The notes: generated from the sequence alone by a model not told the origin. 64,000 bases of DNA from DATGZX01 sp035296965 (GCA_035296965.1 DATGZX010000332.1:1-64000), one strand, 5' to 3'; positions 41,969 to 50,993 are shown, counted from the stretch's first letter. Program-made: numbers and translations.

Positions 41969-44908
41969 CTATTTGCCCGCGTGCGCTGCCTGGCGCTTGT
42001 CAGCGTCAGGCATCTTCATGATATAGCAATCAACGTCCTGGTATTGCCGGCCGCGCGGTCCACAGCCCACGGCCACGAGCTTGCCATCCGGCGAGAGGGC
42101 AATCGAAAAGAACTCGCCCAGCGCGTACTCTTCGCCACTGAGCAGTTTGCCGTCAGCCACATTCCAGACTGCCAGGTAGCCGTGATGACGCGGGGCGCCG
42201 CCGGCGCTGATCAACCGGCTGCCGTCCGGGGTGAAGGCTAGGCTGTAGACCCAACCCGGATGAGCGGAGGGAGGTTTCTTGAACGTGGTCGGTTTGGCAC
42301 CGGCTTCAACAAGGCCAGGATTGACGCATTCGCGGAGCACGCTGCCATCTGCCACGTTCCAGATCTTGATGGTTCGGTCGCTGCTTCCTGAGGCGATGAG
42401 TTTGCCGTCGGGGCTGAACGCCGCGCAGAAGACACCATCGCGGTGGCCCTTTTCAAAGGTCTTTTCCGTGTACCGTTTGAATTCCTTGACAAGTGCACCG
42501 GAGGTCGCGTCCCAAAGCTTTAGCGTGCGATCGTAACTGGCGGTCACGAGCTGTTTACCATTGGGGCTCCAGGCGACGCAATAGACCGGGGCAGGGGGAG
42601 GGGGCTTGGTGTGCGCGTCGATCTGCTTGATCTGCTGGCCCTTGACGACATCCCAAATGCGTGCAGTGCCGTCGTGGCTGCCGGTGGCCAGCAGGCTGCC
42701 GGCCGGGTTGAACGCCACCGAATCGACAAGGTTCACATGAGCGAAATTCTTGATCGGAACTTCCGAGGCGAGCTTCCAGCTCTTGATCGTTTTGTCCGCG
42801 CTCGCCGAGTAGAGCGTCGTGTTGTCGGCAGCGAACACCACGTCCCTGGCGGACGCCGAGTGAGCAAATCCTTGACCGGGTTTGCCGAATTCCGGAGACA
42901 CCATTTGTCCGGGATTGAAGGGAACGTTCCAACTTTCGAGGGACTTGTCTTCGCAGGCGGCCGCGAGGGTCAGGTTGTTGGGGCTGAACGCCAGCGCGTG
43001 GACGGCGGCCGCGGTCTTGAACATTCCTTGTTGCTTGGCGTCGGCAAACGTGTAAACGCGCACCGTTTTGTCCGCGCCGCCGGCCGCGAGCAGGACGCCG
43101 TTTTTGGAGAGGGCAAGCGCGTGGGCAGGGCCTTCCGCCCCAATGAATGTACGCTCATTGGCGCCGTTGCCGACATTCCAAAGCTTGACGCTCTTGTCGT
43201 CGGCCGCGGTCACGAGGTGCGAGCCGTTCGGTGTCAGGGCTAACCCGTGTATCGGCCCCTGTGAGGCCGTGATGGATTTGACAAGCGAAAGAGAAAAAAG
43301 CGACGTTGTTTTGTCCGCGCTGGCAGAAAGGACGATCGTGTTATTGTTGTGGAAAGCCACCGCAGTGACGGGGCCTGCCTGGCTGAAGAATTCGCTCTCT
43401 TTGCCGGTGGTCAAGTCCCATACCCTGGTGAGATGGTCCGCGCAACCCGTCGCGATCTTGGTGTTATCTGGGCTGAACGAGACGGAGGTGACCTCACCGG
43501 GGTGAGTGAGCGTGAGGACATCTTTTCCATCCGCGGCGTTCCAAACCTTCACTAACTTGCCTGCCGCAGCGCCGACCTGCTTGTAATCCCGGCTGAATGC
43601 GACGGCCGTCACCGGGTCGGGCAGTGAACCAAGCGTGCGAATAATTTTGCCGGTAGACAGATCCCAGAGCTTGACAGTCTTGTCCGCGCCGCCCGTGAGA
43701 ACCTGGGTGCCGTTGCTATGTAGCGTGAGCGACTTCACGCCGCCCGCATGCGCCTCGATCGTTTTAACGGCCTTGTCCTCCGTCGGTTTCGGGGCCGGGG
43801 TGATCGTCCAGAGCTTGAGTGTTCCGTCGCTGCCCGCGGTGAGGAGTTGATTTCCTTGTGGAAGGAAAGCTACGCCCGTCACCGACCCCTTGTGCGCGAC
43901 TTTTTGACTTAGCAGTTTCCCGTCGGCGGCATTCCACAGGAACAGACTGCCGTCGGCGCTGCCGGCGGCGACGGTCGCCTTGTTGGGTGCCAGGGCAACC
44001 GCTTGCACAGGCGCTGCCGGTCCACTCAGTTGGCGAAGCGCTTGTCCATTGTCGAAATTCGAAAGGTGCACCGTCTTATCGGCACCGCCGGTCACAATCG
44101 TGCCGCCGTCCTGGGAAAGTGCCAGCGCCGTGACCGCGTCGCCGTGGGGAGCCAGCGCGCGCGGGGCAGGGGAGGGGAGTTTCCAAAACTTCAGCAGCCC
44201 ATCATCGCCCGTGCTGTAGGCTGCGCTATTGTTGGGAGCGATCTGCACCGCGTTGACCGCCGCGGCATGCGCGCCCAGGGCGGCAATCGGCTGGCCGTTC
44301 GCGGAGCTCCAGAACCGGACCGTTTTGTCCGTGCCGCTGCTGGCGAGAAGTTGTCCGTTTGCGCTAAAGGTGACTCCAGTGACCGGCCCGACGTGACCGG
44401 TGAGACGCGCGAGCTGTTTGCCGTCGGCCGTATTCCATAGCGTAATCGCGCCATCCTTCCCCGCGCCTGCAAGCTTGGTACCGTCCGGGCTCAGGGCGAG
44501 GGCATTGACCGCATCGGCGTGGACGAATTCACGCAGCGGCCGCGTGAGCGGAACATCCCAGAGCTTGGCCGTATTGTCGGAAGCGCCGGAAGCCAGCGAT
44601 CGACCGTCAGGACTGAAGGCAACCGTGAGGACAATCTTCTGATGTCCGGCGCTGCCGGCGAAGGTTCGGATTTCTTTCCCGGTTTGTGCGTCCCATAGTT
44701 TCAGAGAATTATCGAAACTCCCTGTAAGGACATATTTGCCGTCAGGGCTGAAGGCGACGGCATTTACCTCCTCGGTATGGCCATGCAAGGTGGCGACGAC
44801 ACCTGGTGGCAGGGGATCCGCGGCCGGCGTCGAACCAGTGAGCGACAACCCGGCACACGCGAGGAGCGGAACAACGATTGCTGGCAATCGGCAAGGTAGA
44901 ATTCGCAT
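41969..44908 (-). CDS. Second exported protein with 21 WD40 units
   Basis: 979 residues from ATG 44908 (GGGAGG site). Signal peptide (LPAIVVPLLACAGLSLTGSTPAA). No separate N-domain: WD units begin at once (HGHTEEVNAVAFSPDGKYVLTG) and I count 21 to the end, again three seven-bladed propellers. Some central units are degenerate (SSADK-type ASADKTTSLFSL, AAGKLVKVW). The C-terminal units resemble those of c-type cytochrome/WD40 proteins of planctomycetes, but no cytochrome motif (CxxCH) is present. The frame continues 156 bp upstream through copy B of a palindromic element; that part is excluded. Confidence 0.92.
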   Translation of the reverse strand: MRILPCRLPAIVVPLLACAGLSLTGSTPAADPLPPGVVATLHGHTEEVNAVAFSPDGKYVLTGSFDNSLKLWDAQTGKEIRTFAGSAGHQKIVLTVAFSPDGRSLASGASDNTAKLWDVPLTRPLREFVHADAVNALALSPDGTKLAGAGKDGAITLWNTADGKQLARLTGHVGPVTGVTFSANGQLLASSGTDKTVRFWSSANGQPIAALGAHAAAVNAVQIAPNNSAAYSTGDDGLLKFWKLPSPAPRALAPHGDAVTALALSQDGGTIVTGGADKTVHLSNFDNGQALRQLSGPAAPVQAVALAPNKATVAAGSADGSLFLWNAADGKLLSQKVAHKGSVTGVAFLPQGNQLLTAGSDGTLKLWTITPAPKPTEDKAVKTIEAHAGGVKSLTLHSNGTQVLTGGADKTVKLWDLSTGKIIRTLGSLPDPVTAVAFSRDYKQVGAAAGKLVKVWNAADGKDVLTLTHPGEVTSVSFSPDNTKIATGCADHLTRVWDLTTGKESEFFSQAGPVTAVAFHNNNTIVLSASADKTTSLFSLSLVKSITASQGPIHGLALTPNGSHLVTAADDKSVKLWNVGNGANERTFIGAEGPAHALALSKNGVLLAAGGADKTVRVYTFADAKQQGMFKTAAAVHALAFSPNNLTLAAACEDKSLESWNVPFNPGQMVSPEFGKPGQGFAHSASARDVVFAADNTTLYSASADKTIKSWKLASEVPIKNFAHVNLVDSVAFNPAGSLLATGSHDGTARIWDVVKGQQIKQIDAHTKPPPPAPVYCVAWSPNGKQLVTASYDRTLKLWDATSGALVKEFKRYTEKTFEKGHRDGVFCAAFSPDGKLIASGSSDRTIKIWNVADGSVLRECVNPGLVEAGAKPTTFKKPPSAHPGWVYSLAFTPDGSRLISAGGAPRHHGYLAVWNVADGKLLSGEEYALGEFFSIALSPDGKLVAVGCGPRGRQYQDVDCYIMKMPDADKRQAAHAGK

Positions 44909-44970
44909 CGTGTAGAGACCTCCCGGGTGTCTTTGAGAAGGAGGGACCAGGGCGGGGCCGCCGTGGTAAG

Positions 44971-45121
44971 GCGAGCGGCAGATAATAATCTCCCCTCTCC
45001 CCCGCTTCGGGGGAGAGGGGCCGGGGGTGAGGGGGACGAACAATCCCCGGCCAAGGCCCCTCACCCCCGACCCCTCTCCCCGGAGTACCGGGGCGAGGGA
45101 AGAACAAGCGCTGCCGCTCGC
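44971..45121. repeat. 151-bp MITE-like element, copy B
   Basis: Same element as at 41111-41261, same orientation, with a better preserved outer inverted repeat (GCGAGCGGCA against TGCCGCTCGC). It lies 62 bp upstream of the WD40 gene start, again just before a minus-strand gene. Confidence 0.93.
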
Positions 45122-45226
45122 CTAAGCGGCTGCGGATAGCCTGAACCGTGCAGTTTCGCACGGGATGGGTAGACTGTCAACGGAAGACCAGAGGGAGGCA
45201 GTGGAATGACGGTCGAACCCGGAGCA

Positions 45227-46417
45227 CTACCGGTCGATCTCGCCCATGACGACGTCGATGCTGCCGACGATGGCCGGCACGTCGGCGATGAGGCAGCCGC
45301 GGCAGATTTCGTTCGTCACGCTCAAGTTGCTAAAGCTTGACGAGCGCGCCCGGACGCGCAGCGGCACGGGATCCTTGGCGAATCGGCCAACGACATAGAA
45401 GCCCATCTGACCGCGAGGGCACTCTGTTTCCTGATAGGCTTCGCCCGCCTGGAGGTGCCGGGGCGGCTCGATGCGATGCGCGCCCTCTGCTTTCGGATAG
45501 CGCTCCAATCCCTGTTCGACGATTTTGATGCTTTCGACCAATTCCAGCATGCGCACGTAGAACCGGTGCCAGGCATCGCCAATAACGGCGTCGGCGGGCT
45601 TCTCCGGGAAGGGTGGAATGATCGCCTTGAAGTTGTACTGCTCATAACCGCAATAAGGCTCGATCTTGCGCAGGTCCCACTCGGGATCGCCAAGGTCGCG
45701 ATTCAGTGAGCCGCGCAGCATCGGCCCCGTGCAGCCGTAGTTGAGCGCCATCTCCTTGGACATGTTGCCGATGTTGGCGGTGCGCTTGATGAAAATGTAG
45801 TTCCGCGTCAGCAGGGTGTGGTACTCCTCCACGCGCGGCTTGAGGTAATCGAGAAACCGCTTGCAGCGTCCCACCCAGCCTTCCGGCAGATCGTCGTGGA
45901 CGCCTCCGATCGTGATGTAACTGTAAGTGAGCCGGGCGCCGCAAACCTCCTCGAAGAGGTCTAGGATCATCTCCCGCTCTCGAAACGCGTAAAGGAACGG
46001 GCTGAAGGTGCCCAGATCCAAGCCATAGGCGCCCATGCCGACCAAGTGGCTGGCGATGCGGTTGAGTTCGGCAATGGTCACGCGGATGACCTGGGCTTTT
46101 TCCGGGAGCTTCATGGCGCACAGCTTCTCGACAGCCATGGAGTAGCCCAAGTTCATGTTCATCCCCGCCAGGTAGTCCATGCGGTCGGTATAGGGAATGA
46201 ACTGGATTGGCGTGACGTTTTCGCCGATCTTTTCCGCGCAGCGGTGCAGATAGCCAAGATGCGGTGTCGTCTCGGAAATGATTTCGCCGTCAGTGCGAAG
46301 CACAAGGCGCAGCACGCCGTGGGTGCTTGGGTGCTGTGGGCCCATATTGACGAGCATCTCGTCCGTGCGAACGTCGAACTCGACAATTGTGGGATTTTGA
46401 ACGGTCGCCGTCGCCAT
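45227..46417 (-). CDS. nuoD: NADH-quinone oxidoreductase subunit D
   Basis: 396 residues, NuoD/49-kDa family. MLVNMGPQHPSTHGVLRLVLRTDGE (N-terminal signature), GYLHRCAEKIGENVTPIQFIPYTDRMDYLAGMNMN and GARLTYSYITIGGVHDDLP, and the C-terminal LIADVPAIVGSIDVVMGEIDR. It lines the quinone pocket of complex I together with NuoB. It is the last gene of a minus-strand cluster I-DUF2203-A-B-C-D; the genes that usually follow (E, F, G, H, J to N) are not here, since a WD40 gene comes next. Confidence 0.97.
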   Translation of the reverse strand: MATATVQNPTIVEFDVRTDEMLVNMGPQHPSTHGVLRLVLRTDGEIISETTPHLGYLHRCAEKIGENVTPIQFIPYTDRMDYLAGMNMNLGYSMAVEKLCAMKLPEKAQVIRVTIAELNRIASHLVGMGAYGLDLGTFSPFLYAFREREMILDLFEEVCGARLTYSYITIGGVHDDLPEGWVGRCKRFLDYLKPRVEEYHTLLTRNYIFIKRTANIGNMSKEMALNYGCTGPMLRGSLNRDLGDPEWDLRKIEPYCGYEQYNFKAIIPPFPEKPADAVIGDAWHRFYVRMLELVESIKIVEQGLERYPKAEGAHRIEPPRHLQAGEAYQETECPRGQMGFYVVGRFAKDPVPLRVRARSSSFSNLSVTNEICRGCLIADVPAIVGSIDVVMGEIDR

Positions 46418-46475
46418 ATCGTCCTCGAGGGAAAAAGAAGGCCCCTGCGAGAGTCTTCTTTTTTACTGTTAGTTA

Positions 46476-47006
46476 TTACCTTCCCCTGATGCCGTGATAT
46501 TCGAGCGGGAATTCATAATCCTTGCGCAGGGGGTGCCCTATCCAATCTTCGGAGGTGAGGATGCGGCGCAGGTCCGGATGCCCTGAAAACCATATTCCAG
46601 ACAGGTCGTATACTTCGCGCTCGTGCCAGTCGGCCGTCGCCCAAAGGAAACTGACCGACGGCACCTCCGGCAATTCACCCGGCTTGTTGTCCTTCCAGCG
46701 CGGCAGGATGATCTTTACGACGAAGCGGTGTCGATGGGTGAAGCTGGAGAAGTGATAGACGACTTCCACGTGGGGCTCGAAGCCGGCCTTGGGGGCTTTC
46801 TTGGGATCGGGCTCCAGGTAATCGACCCCGCTGATGCAATTGAGCAGTTCGAAACGCAGCCGGGGATCGTCGCGCAAGAAACGGCAAACCGCCAGGAAGT
46901 CACCCGGCTCGACCACGACAAACGGGTCGATGGCCTCCACTTTCTTTGCTTTGAGCCGGTCCCCGAATTTCTGCTCGAGGATGTTGATGATTTCTGCAGC
47001 AGTCAT
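46476..47006 (-). CDS. nuoC: NADH-quinone oxidoreductase subunit C
   Basis: 176 residues, 30-kDa subunit. Conserved FELLNCISGVDYLEPD, VEVVYHFSSFTHRHRFVVKIILP and the signature ATADWHEREVYDLSGIWFSGHPDLRRILTSEDWIGHPLRKDY. It belongs to the peripheral arm of complex I and contacts NuoD and NuoB. Separate from NuoD (not a CD fusion). Spacing is 48 bp to nuoB and 58 bp to nuoD. Confidence 0.97.
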   Translation of the reverse strand: MTAAEIINILEQKFGDRLKAKKVEAIDPFVVVEPGDFLAVCRFLRDDPRLRFELLNCISGVDYLEPDPKKAPKAGFEPHVEVVYHFSSFTHRHRFVVKIILPRWKDNKPGELPEVPSVSFLWATADWHEREVYDLSGIWFSGHPDLRRILTSEDWIGHPLRKDYEFPLEYHGIRGR

Positions 47007-47054
47007 CTAGCACTCGTATTTCTTCAAGGGGAGAGCCTGTACTTCACTTTCCAT

Positions 47055-47669
47055 TTACGCCTTTGCGGGCGTCGCCTTTTCCTTGTTCTTTACTGCGAAC
47101 GCATTGGCTTTTTGCATGTCGGCAAGCTCCGGCGGGAGCTGAACATAGCCGGTACGCGAGGGAATAGGAATTTCGATTGGCTGCTCCTTGGTAAAGCTCT
47201 TCATGCCTTTGACCTTATCCTGGATGCGCATGAGCCCTTCCAGCAACGCCTCGGGACGCGGCGGGCAGCCGGGCACGTACACGTCGACCGGAACGACCAG
47301 GTCGACGCCCTTCACGACGTTGTAGCCATATTTGTAATAAGGGCCGCCGCCGCAGGTGCAGGCGCCCATGGCAATCACAAACTTCGGATCGGGCATCTGG
47401 TTGTAGAGCCGGCGCACCCGGCTGGCCATCTTGAAATTGACGGTGCCTGCCACGATCATCAGGTCGGCCTGGCGCGGCGTCGCTCGGAAGGCGCCGGCCC
47501 CGAATCGGTCCATGTCGTAGCGCGAGGCCCCGGTCGCCATCATCTCGATCGCGCAGCAGGCTAGGCCGAACGTCATCGGCCACATGCTCGATTCCCGCGC
47601 CCAGTTGATCGCCTGTTCAAGCGTGGTCGTGATGACACTCTCTTCGAAACGGCCTTCAAGCCAACCCAT
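47055..47669 (-). CDS. nuoB: NADH-quinone oxidoreductase subunit B
   Basis: 204 residues. N2 cluster ligands C38/C39 (GLACCAIEMM), C104 in MGACTCGGG and C135 in YVPGCPPRPEAL. The N2 Fe-S cluster passes electrons to quinone. The residue after the third ligand region is changed to TCGGG where ANGGG or ASGG is usual, giving one extra Cys (C106). The C-terminal tail of about 45 residues is Lys/Ala-rich. Ordered between nuoA and nuoC. Confidence 0.97.
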   Translation of the reverse strand: MGWLEGRFEESVITTTLEQAINWARESSMWPMTFGLACCAIEMMATGASRYDMDRFGAGAFRATPRQADLMIVAGTVNFKMASRVRRLYNQMPDPKFVIAMGACTCGGGPYYKYGYNVVKGVDLVVPVDVYVPGCPPRPEALLEGLMRIQDKVKGMKSFTKEQPIEIPIPSRTGYVQLPPELADMQKANAFAVKNKEKATPAKA

Positions 47670-47712
47670 AAATCACCTGCTACTGCTCTGAATTCATGTC
47701 ACTGGGAATCGT

Positions 47713-48309
47713 TCAACCCTGACCCGCGCCGACCAGTTCGCCCTGCTCATTGGTCGGCAGGGAAACCACCTTCGTTGCGACTTGCCGTTCGGCCAAGGTA
47801 CTGCGTACCCAATCCAGGTCACCCCGCTTCCAGAGATACGCAAATCCAACCAGCAAAATTGCGAAGAAAACAGCGATATCCCAGAACGCCAGCCAGGCGA
47901 GCTGCCGAGCAACCGGTGCGCTTATTTCCCGGGCTGCCTCGGGCGATCTCCCGGCGGTAACCAAACGCGCTGGCGCGGGCACTAATTCGTCCGACAGAGC
48001 CCGGCGCTGTGCTGAATCCGGCTGGAGGTCAGCCCTGGACAATTGATTGGCTTTTCCGAACACGACGGCCCAGGGAAAGAAGAAGACTACCTCAACATCA
48101 AAAATCACGAAGAGGAGAGCCACCACGTAGAAGCGCAGGTCGAACTGGATCCAGGAACTGCCGATGGTCGGCTCGCCGCACTCGTAGATCGTCAGTTTCT
48201 CAGGGTCAGGTTTCACCGGCCGCAGGAAGCGGCCCATCACCAGGTGGATGAAAACGAAAAAGAGGCCGATGGCAATGAAGAGCGTGAAATAAGCCACGAA
48301 TTCCGTCAT
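47713..48309 (-). CDS. nuoA: NADH-quinone oxidoreductase subunit A, enlarged
   Basis: 198 residues; NuoA is usually 115-140. TM1 (about 3-24), the conserved loop KLTIYECGEPTIGSSWIQFDLRFYVVALLFVIFDVEVVFFFPWAV covering TM2, then an insertion of about 55 residues (GKANQLSRADLQ.. to ..ISAPVARQ) before TM3 (LAWLAFWDIAVFFAILLVGFAYLW). A polar C-terminal tail follows. NuoA is a membrane-arm subunit near the quinone site. The insert is in the loop between TM2 and TM3. Confidence 0.95.
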   Translation of the reverse strand: MTEFVAYFTLFIAIGLFFVFIHLVMGRFLRPVKPDPEKLTIYECGEPTIGSSWIQFDLRFYVVALLFVIFDVEVVFFFPWAVVFGKANQLSRADLQPDSAQRRALSDELVPAPARLVTAGRSPEAAREISAPVARQLAWLAFWDIAVFFAILLVGFAYLWKRGDLDWVRSTLAERQVATKVVSLPTNEQGELVGAGQG

Positions 48310-48479
48310 GGGTGCCTTTCGTCAACTTACCCAACCGACATTTGCCAATCCGGCTTACACCGTTTCAAAAAACCGTCGGCCGCGTCACAGACGCGAGCAT
48401 TGCCCGTCGTTGCCAAACCGGAGTTTGGAAACCAGGGAGACCACACTGCGGCAGCCTGTCGATCCGACAGGGAAGCCTG

Positions 48480-48911
48480 CTAGTTATTGGTGGCCTGGCG
48501 CTGAATAGTCTGGCGGCCGGCAAAGCCGACGTCCAGGTCATGCCAGTAGCCAACCTCGGGTTCGCCAAGCCTCCAGCACAGGTAGACCTCGTGATCTTCC
48601 ATCCAGGAAGGAAAATCTACCAGCCCCATGAACCAGTCCTTCAGCTCGACGCCAAGGTTCTCCAGTTCTTGTTTGTATTCCAGCAGCCGATCCTGGTCGC
48701 GATCGAACTCGGCCTGCAATTCCTCCTGATATACCTCCGCAATGCGGCCGCCCTGGGGCGGTTGATCCTGCGATAGGCGCTCCTTGCGTTTACGTAAATC
48801 GTTAGCCAGCTCGGTGATGTCGGAAACAATCGCCCGAACCAAAGGAAGTGCCGCATTTGCTTCGGCAACCGTGAAGTATTTTTTTGCGAGTGCTTGTTTT
48901 TCAGCAGCCAT
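48480..48911 (-). CDS. DUF2203 family protein
   Basis: 143 residues. KKYFTVAEANAALPLVRAIVSDITELANDLRKRKERL begins the helical part, and the signature end is ENLGVELKDWFMGLVDFPSWMEDHEVYLCWRLGEPEVGYWHDLDVGFAGRQTI. Function unknown. It lies 8 bp downstream of nuoI and upstream of nuoA, inside the complex I cluster, so it is co-transcribed with it. The start at ATG 48911 is clear; a longer frame overlaps nuoI and is spurious. Confidence 0.92.
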   Translation of the reverse strand: MAAEKQALAKKYFTVAEANAALPLVRAIVSDITELANDLRKRKERLSQDQPPQGGRIAEVYQEELQAEFDRDQDRLLEYKQELENLGVELKDWFMGLVDFPSWMEDHEVYLCWRLGEPEVGYWHDLDVGFAGRQTIQRQATNN

Positions 48912-48919
48912 TGCTTTCC

Positions 48920-49480
48920 TTATACTTTTTTGGCGGCAACGGGCTTTTCCGCGGGCGGAGGGTCCGGCGGTTTGGTCCACACCGGCTCGCTGCCAAGCTT
49001 CGAAGCCGCCACAGCCGTTGGATTCAACGATGCCTGTCCCCATGCAATTTCCAGAGGCAGTTTGGCGAAATCGACGATGCAGCCATCGCGACTGTAACAG
49101 CTCTGATCGTAGGTCGATCCCATAAAAATGCAATCGACGGGACAGGGGTCCACGCACAACGCGCAGAACATGCACTTGGTGTAGTCGATCTTGAAACCGT
49201 TGACACGAAAACCCTTGCCGACAGGGTTCTTGATCTTTTCGATGTAGATGCAATCGACGGGACAGGCCCGGGCGCACTTGTCGCAGCCGATGCAAGTGGA
49301 CAGATCGAAGCGGTGAAATCCCCGATAGCGCGGCTTCACCGGAACCGGCAGCTCCGGATACTCGAACTGCTGCGTGAAGGCCCTGCGTTTGTAGGTCTGG
49401 AAGAAATACCAGAGCGTTACGTACAGGCCCTCGCCGACGGTCTTAATGGCGAGGTAGAAATTGCGAAACCACTCACGCAT
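48920..49480 (-). CDS. nuoI: NADH-quinone oxidoreductase subunit I
   Basis: 186 residues. Two [4Fe-4S] motifs of the ferredoxin type: CIGCDKCARACPVDC (C63, C66, C69, C73) and CMFCALCVDPCPVDC (C103, C106, C109, C113), clusters N6a and N6b. It heads the local nuo run, an order different from the usual A-to-N arrangement. An in-frame GTG at 49504 would add eight residues; ATG 49480 (MREWFRNFYLAIKTVGEG) fits the family better. Confidence 0.96.
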   Translation of the reverse strand: MREWFRNFYLAIKTVGEGLYVTLWYFFQTYKRRAFTQQFEYPELPVPVKPRYRGFHRFDLSTCIGCDKCARACPVDCIYIEKIKNPVGKGFRVNGFKIDYTKCMFCALCVDPCPVDCIFMGSTYDQSCYSRDGCIVDFAKLPLEIAWGQASLNPTAVAASKLGSEPVWTKPPDPPPAEKPVAAKKV

Positions 49481-49675
49481 TGGGATTCTCGCTCTTGCCG
49501 ACACAATATCGACGCACTGAATATTGCTGATTATAGGGGCTCCTGATAGCCCAGCAAGGTAGGAGTTGCGTCAGCAGGCGGCGGGAAAATCGCCGGGGGC
49601 GCAAATCCGCCCGCGGCGCGCCTCTTTCAGGGCTGTCAATCGTCGGGACAGGCTGCCAGGGCCGTGGGCACGCTG

Positions 49676-49897
49676 TCACGTCCTCGGTACTGCGATTTCG
49701 ACGGCCTGAAATCCGCAAGTCTTGTGCGTGCCGTCACAGAAGGGCTTGTTCTTGGATTGACCGCAACGGCAGAGAGCGATCGTTTCTTTGCCTGCCGGCC
49801 AGGGGAACTCGTTACCCAGGTGATCGACGATTTTAACGGGTCCCTGGATGACGAGAGGTCCATTTTCGCGGAGGCGAATGATGATCGGTTCAGCCAT
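49676..49897 (-). CDS. CDGSH iron-sulfur domain protein
   Basis: 73 residues. The 2Fe-2S motif CRCGQSKNKPFCDGTH (C43, C45, C54, H58) matches C-x-C-x2-S-x3-P-x-C-D-G-x-H. The N-terminal part (IIIRLRENGPLVIQGPVKIVD) is the usual beta lead of bacterial CDGSH proteins. Likely a redox or Fe-S transfer role. It lies 195 bp upstream of nuoI on the same strand, perhaps transcribed with the Fe-S-rich nuo genes (inference). Confidence 0.93.
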   Translation of the reverse strand: MAEPIIIRLRENGPLVIQGPVKIVDHLGNEFPWPAGKETIALCRCGQSKNKPFCDGTHKTCGFQAVEIAVPRT

Positions 49898-50239
49898 GAA
49901 GAATCACTCCATCGAGAAGATGATGGGCAATTGGCACGATACCTACTCGTAGACTAGTGAATTCCTGCTGGCTGTGCAAATCGGCGAGCTGGGCGCATTT
50001 TGTCGGTAGGAGGGAGGCGAGGCAAAGCGTGTGGACCGTGCGTATCAAGGCGACCCTGGGGCGCGTATAAATTCAGTTGTGGCAGACAGACTGGCCGATA
50101 GTCGAACGTAGTGAGCCCGGGCGGAGGCCTAGTATAGTTTGTTGGGCGCACGACGTTGGGGGCGAGCAGCTTCCTTTCTTATTCACGCCCTTGGCGTGCT
50201 CTCAGCGCGCGTCGACGGCCAAAGCTAAAAAACGCCGCG
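49898..50239. other. Intergenic stretch, nothing recognised
   Basis: 342 bp between the CDGSH gene and a lipoprotein gene. It includes the CDGSH promoter region, but no motif pair or hairpin stands out. Confidence 0.35.
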
Positions 50240-50926
50240 CTAATCGTCGCAGGCGTGGTCATCCTCAACCAAGTGGGAGGTAAACCGCCATGACAATTCC
50301 TTGGCAACGCGTTTCAAGAAAAGCTGCCTGAATTGATTGACGTTGCTGGAATCGGCGGAGATAGGGCCTTTGGTCTTGGGATACTCGACCGTGTACTCAT
50401 CCTTGTAGATGGGCCCTTCAGAGGGCTTGTGGACGTCGACCACATCGATGGTGATATCTGCCCTGCCGCGGAACAGCGTGTTCACGCTGCCCGGTTCATA
50501 AAGAGTCAGCGAGTTAACCTCGAGGTTGATGACATAGTCAGCGCGAAAATACTTGCCGATCTCCTGGGCATCCATCGCGTGCCAGTTGGGATGATCGTCC
50601 TTGTACTTTTCGATCTTACTGATCTTGACCAGCTTGACTTTTTCCTTGTTCTTCTTGAATCCGGCCTCGAGTTGTGAGCAGAGCAACAAGCTAAGCTCCC
50701 GATCGACTTTCAGGAATTCCGGCCGGGTCTCCAGCTCAGTTGAGGCCAGGATCACGACGTTTACTTCCTTGTCTTTGTCGTCCGAGGCAAGCTTGCATGG
50801 GGCATCGTATTTCGGATCCATGCCGGGCAGCAGGAAGAAAGGCAACGCCAGGATATTGCACCCGGTCCCTAGCGCTGCTGCGATGAGAAGAAGGACCAAA
50901 GTCCTGTACCGTAAGTAGCTTCCCAT
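50240..50926 (-). CDS. Predicted lipoprotein, unknown function
   Basis: 228 residues. Signal peptide with lipobox LGTGC (Cys about 23). The mature protein (VNVVILASTELETRPEFLKVDRELSLLLCSQLEAGFKKNKEKVKLVKISKIEKYKDDHPNW, then YFRADYVINLEVNSLTLYEPG) looks like a mixed alpha/beta domain of the kind that binds peptidoglycan-associated or transport partners, but I recognise no family. GGAGGAG precedes the ATG, a clear ribosome site. Confidence 0.8.
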   Translation of the reverse strand: MGSYLRYRTLVLLLIAAALGTGCNILALPFFLLPGMDPKYDAPCKLASDDKDKEVNVVILASTELETRPEFLKVDRELSLLLCSQLEAGFKKNKEKVKLVKISKIEKYKDDHPNWHAMDAQEIGKYFRADYVINLEVNSLTLYEPGSVNTLFRGRADITIDVVDVHKPSEGPIYKDEYTVEYPKTKGPISADSSNVNQFRQLFLKRVAKELSWRFTSHLVEDDHACDD

Positions 50927-50993
50927 CTTCTCTCCTCCATGAGTGGTTTGCGACTCTCGATAGCGAGCAATTTTGCCGATCAGAAACCGTGGG

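Noticed and set aside
48912..49295. N-terminal extension of the DUF2203 gene overlapping nuoI
   Set aside because: It is a frame-shifted reading of nuoI (Arg/His/Leu-rich shadow sequence); the DUF2203 start at 48911 is clear.
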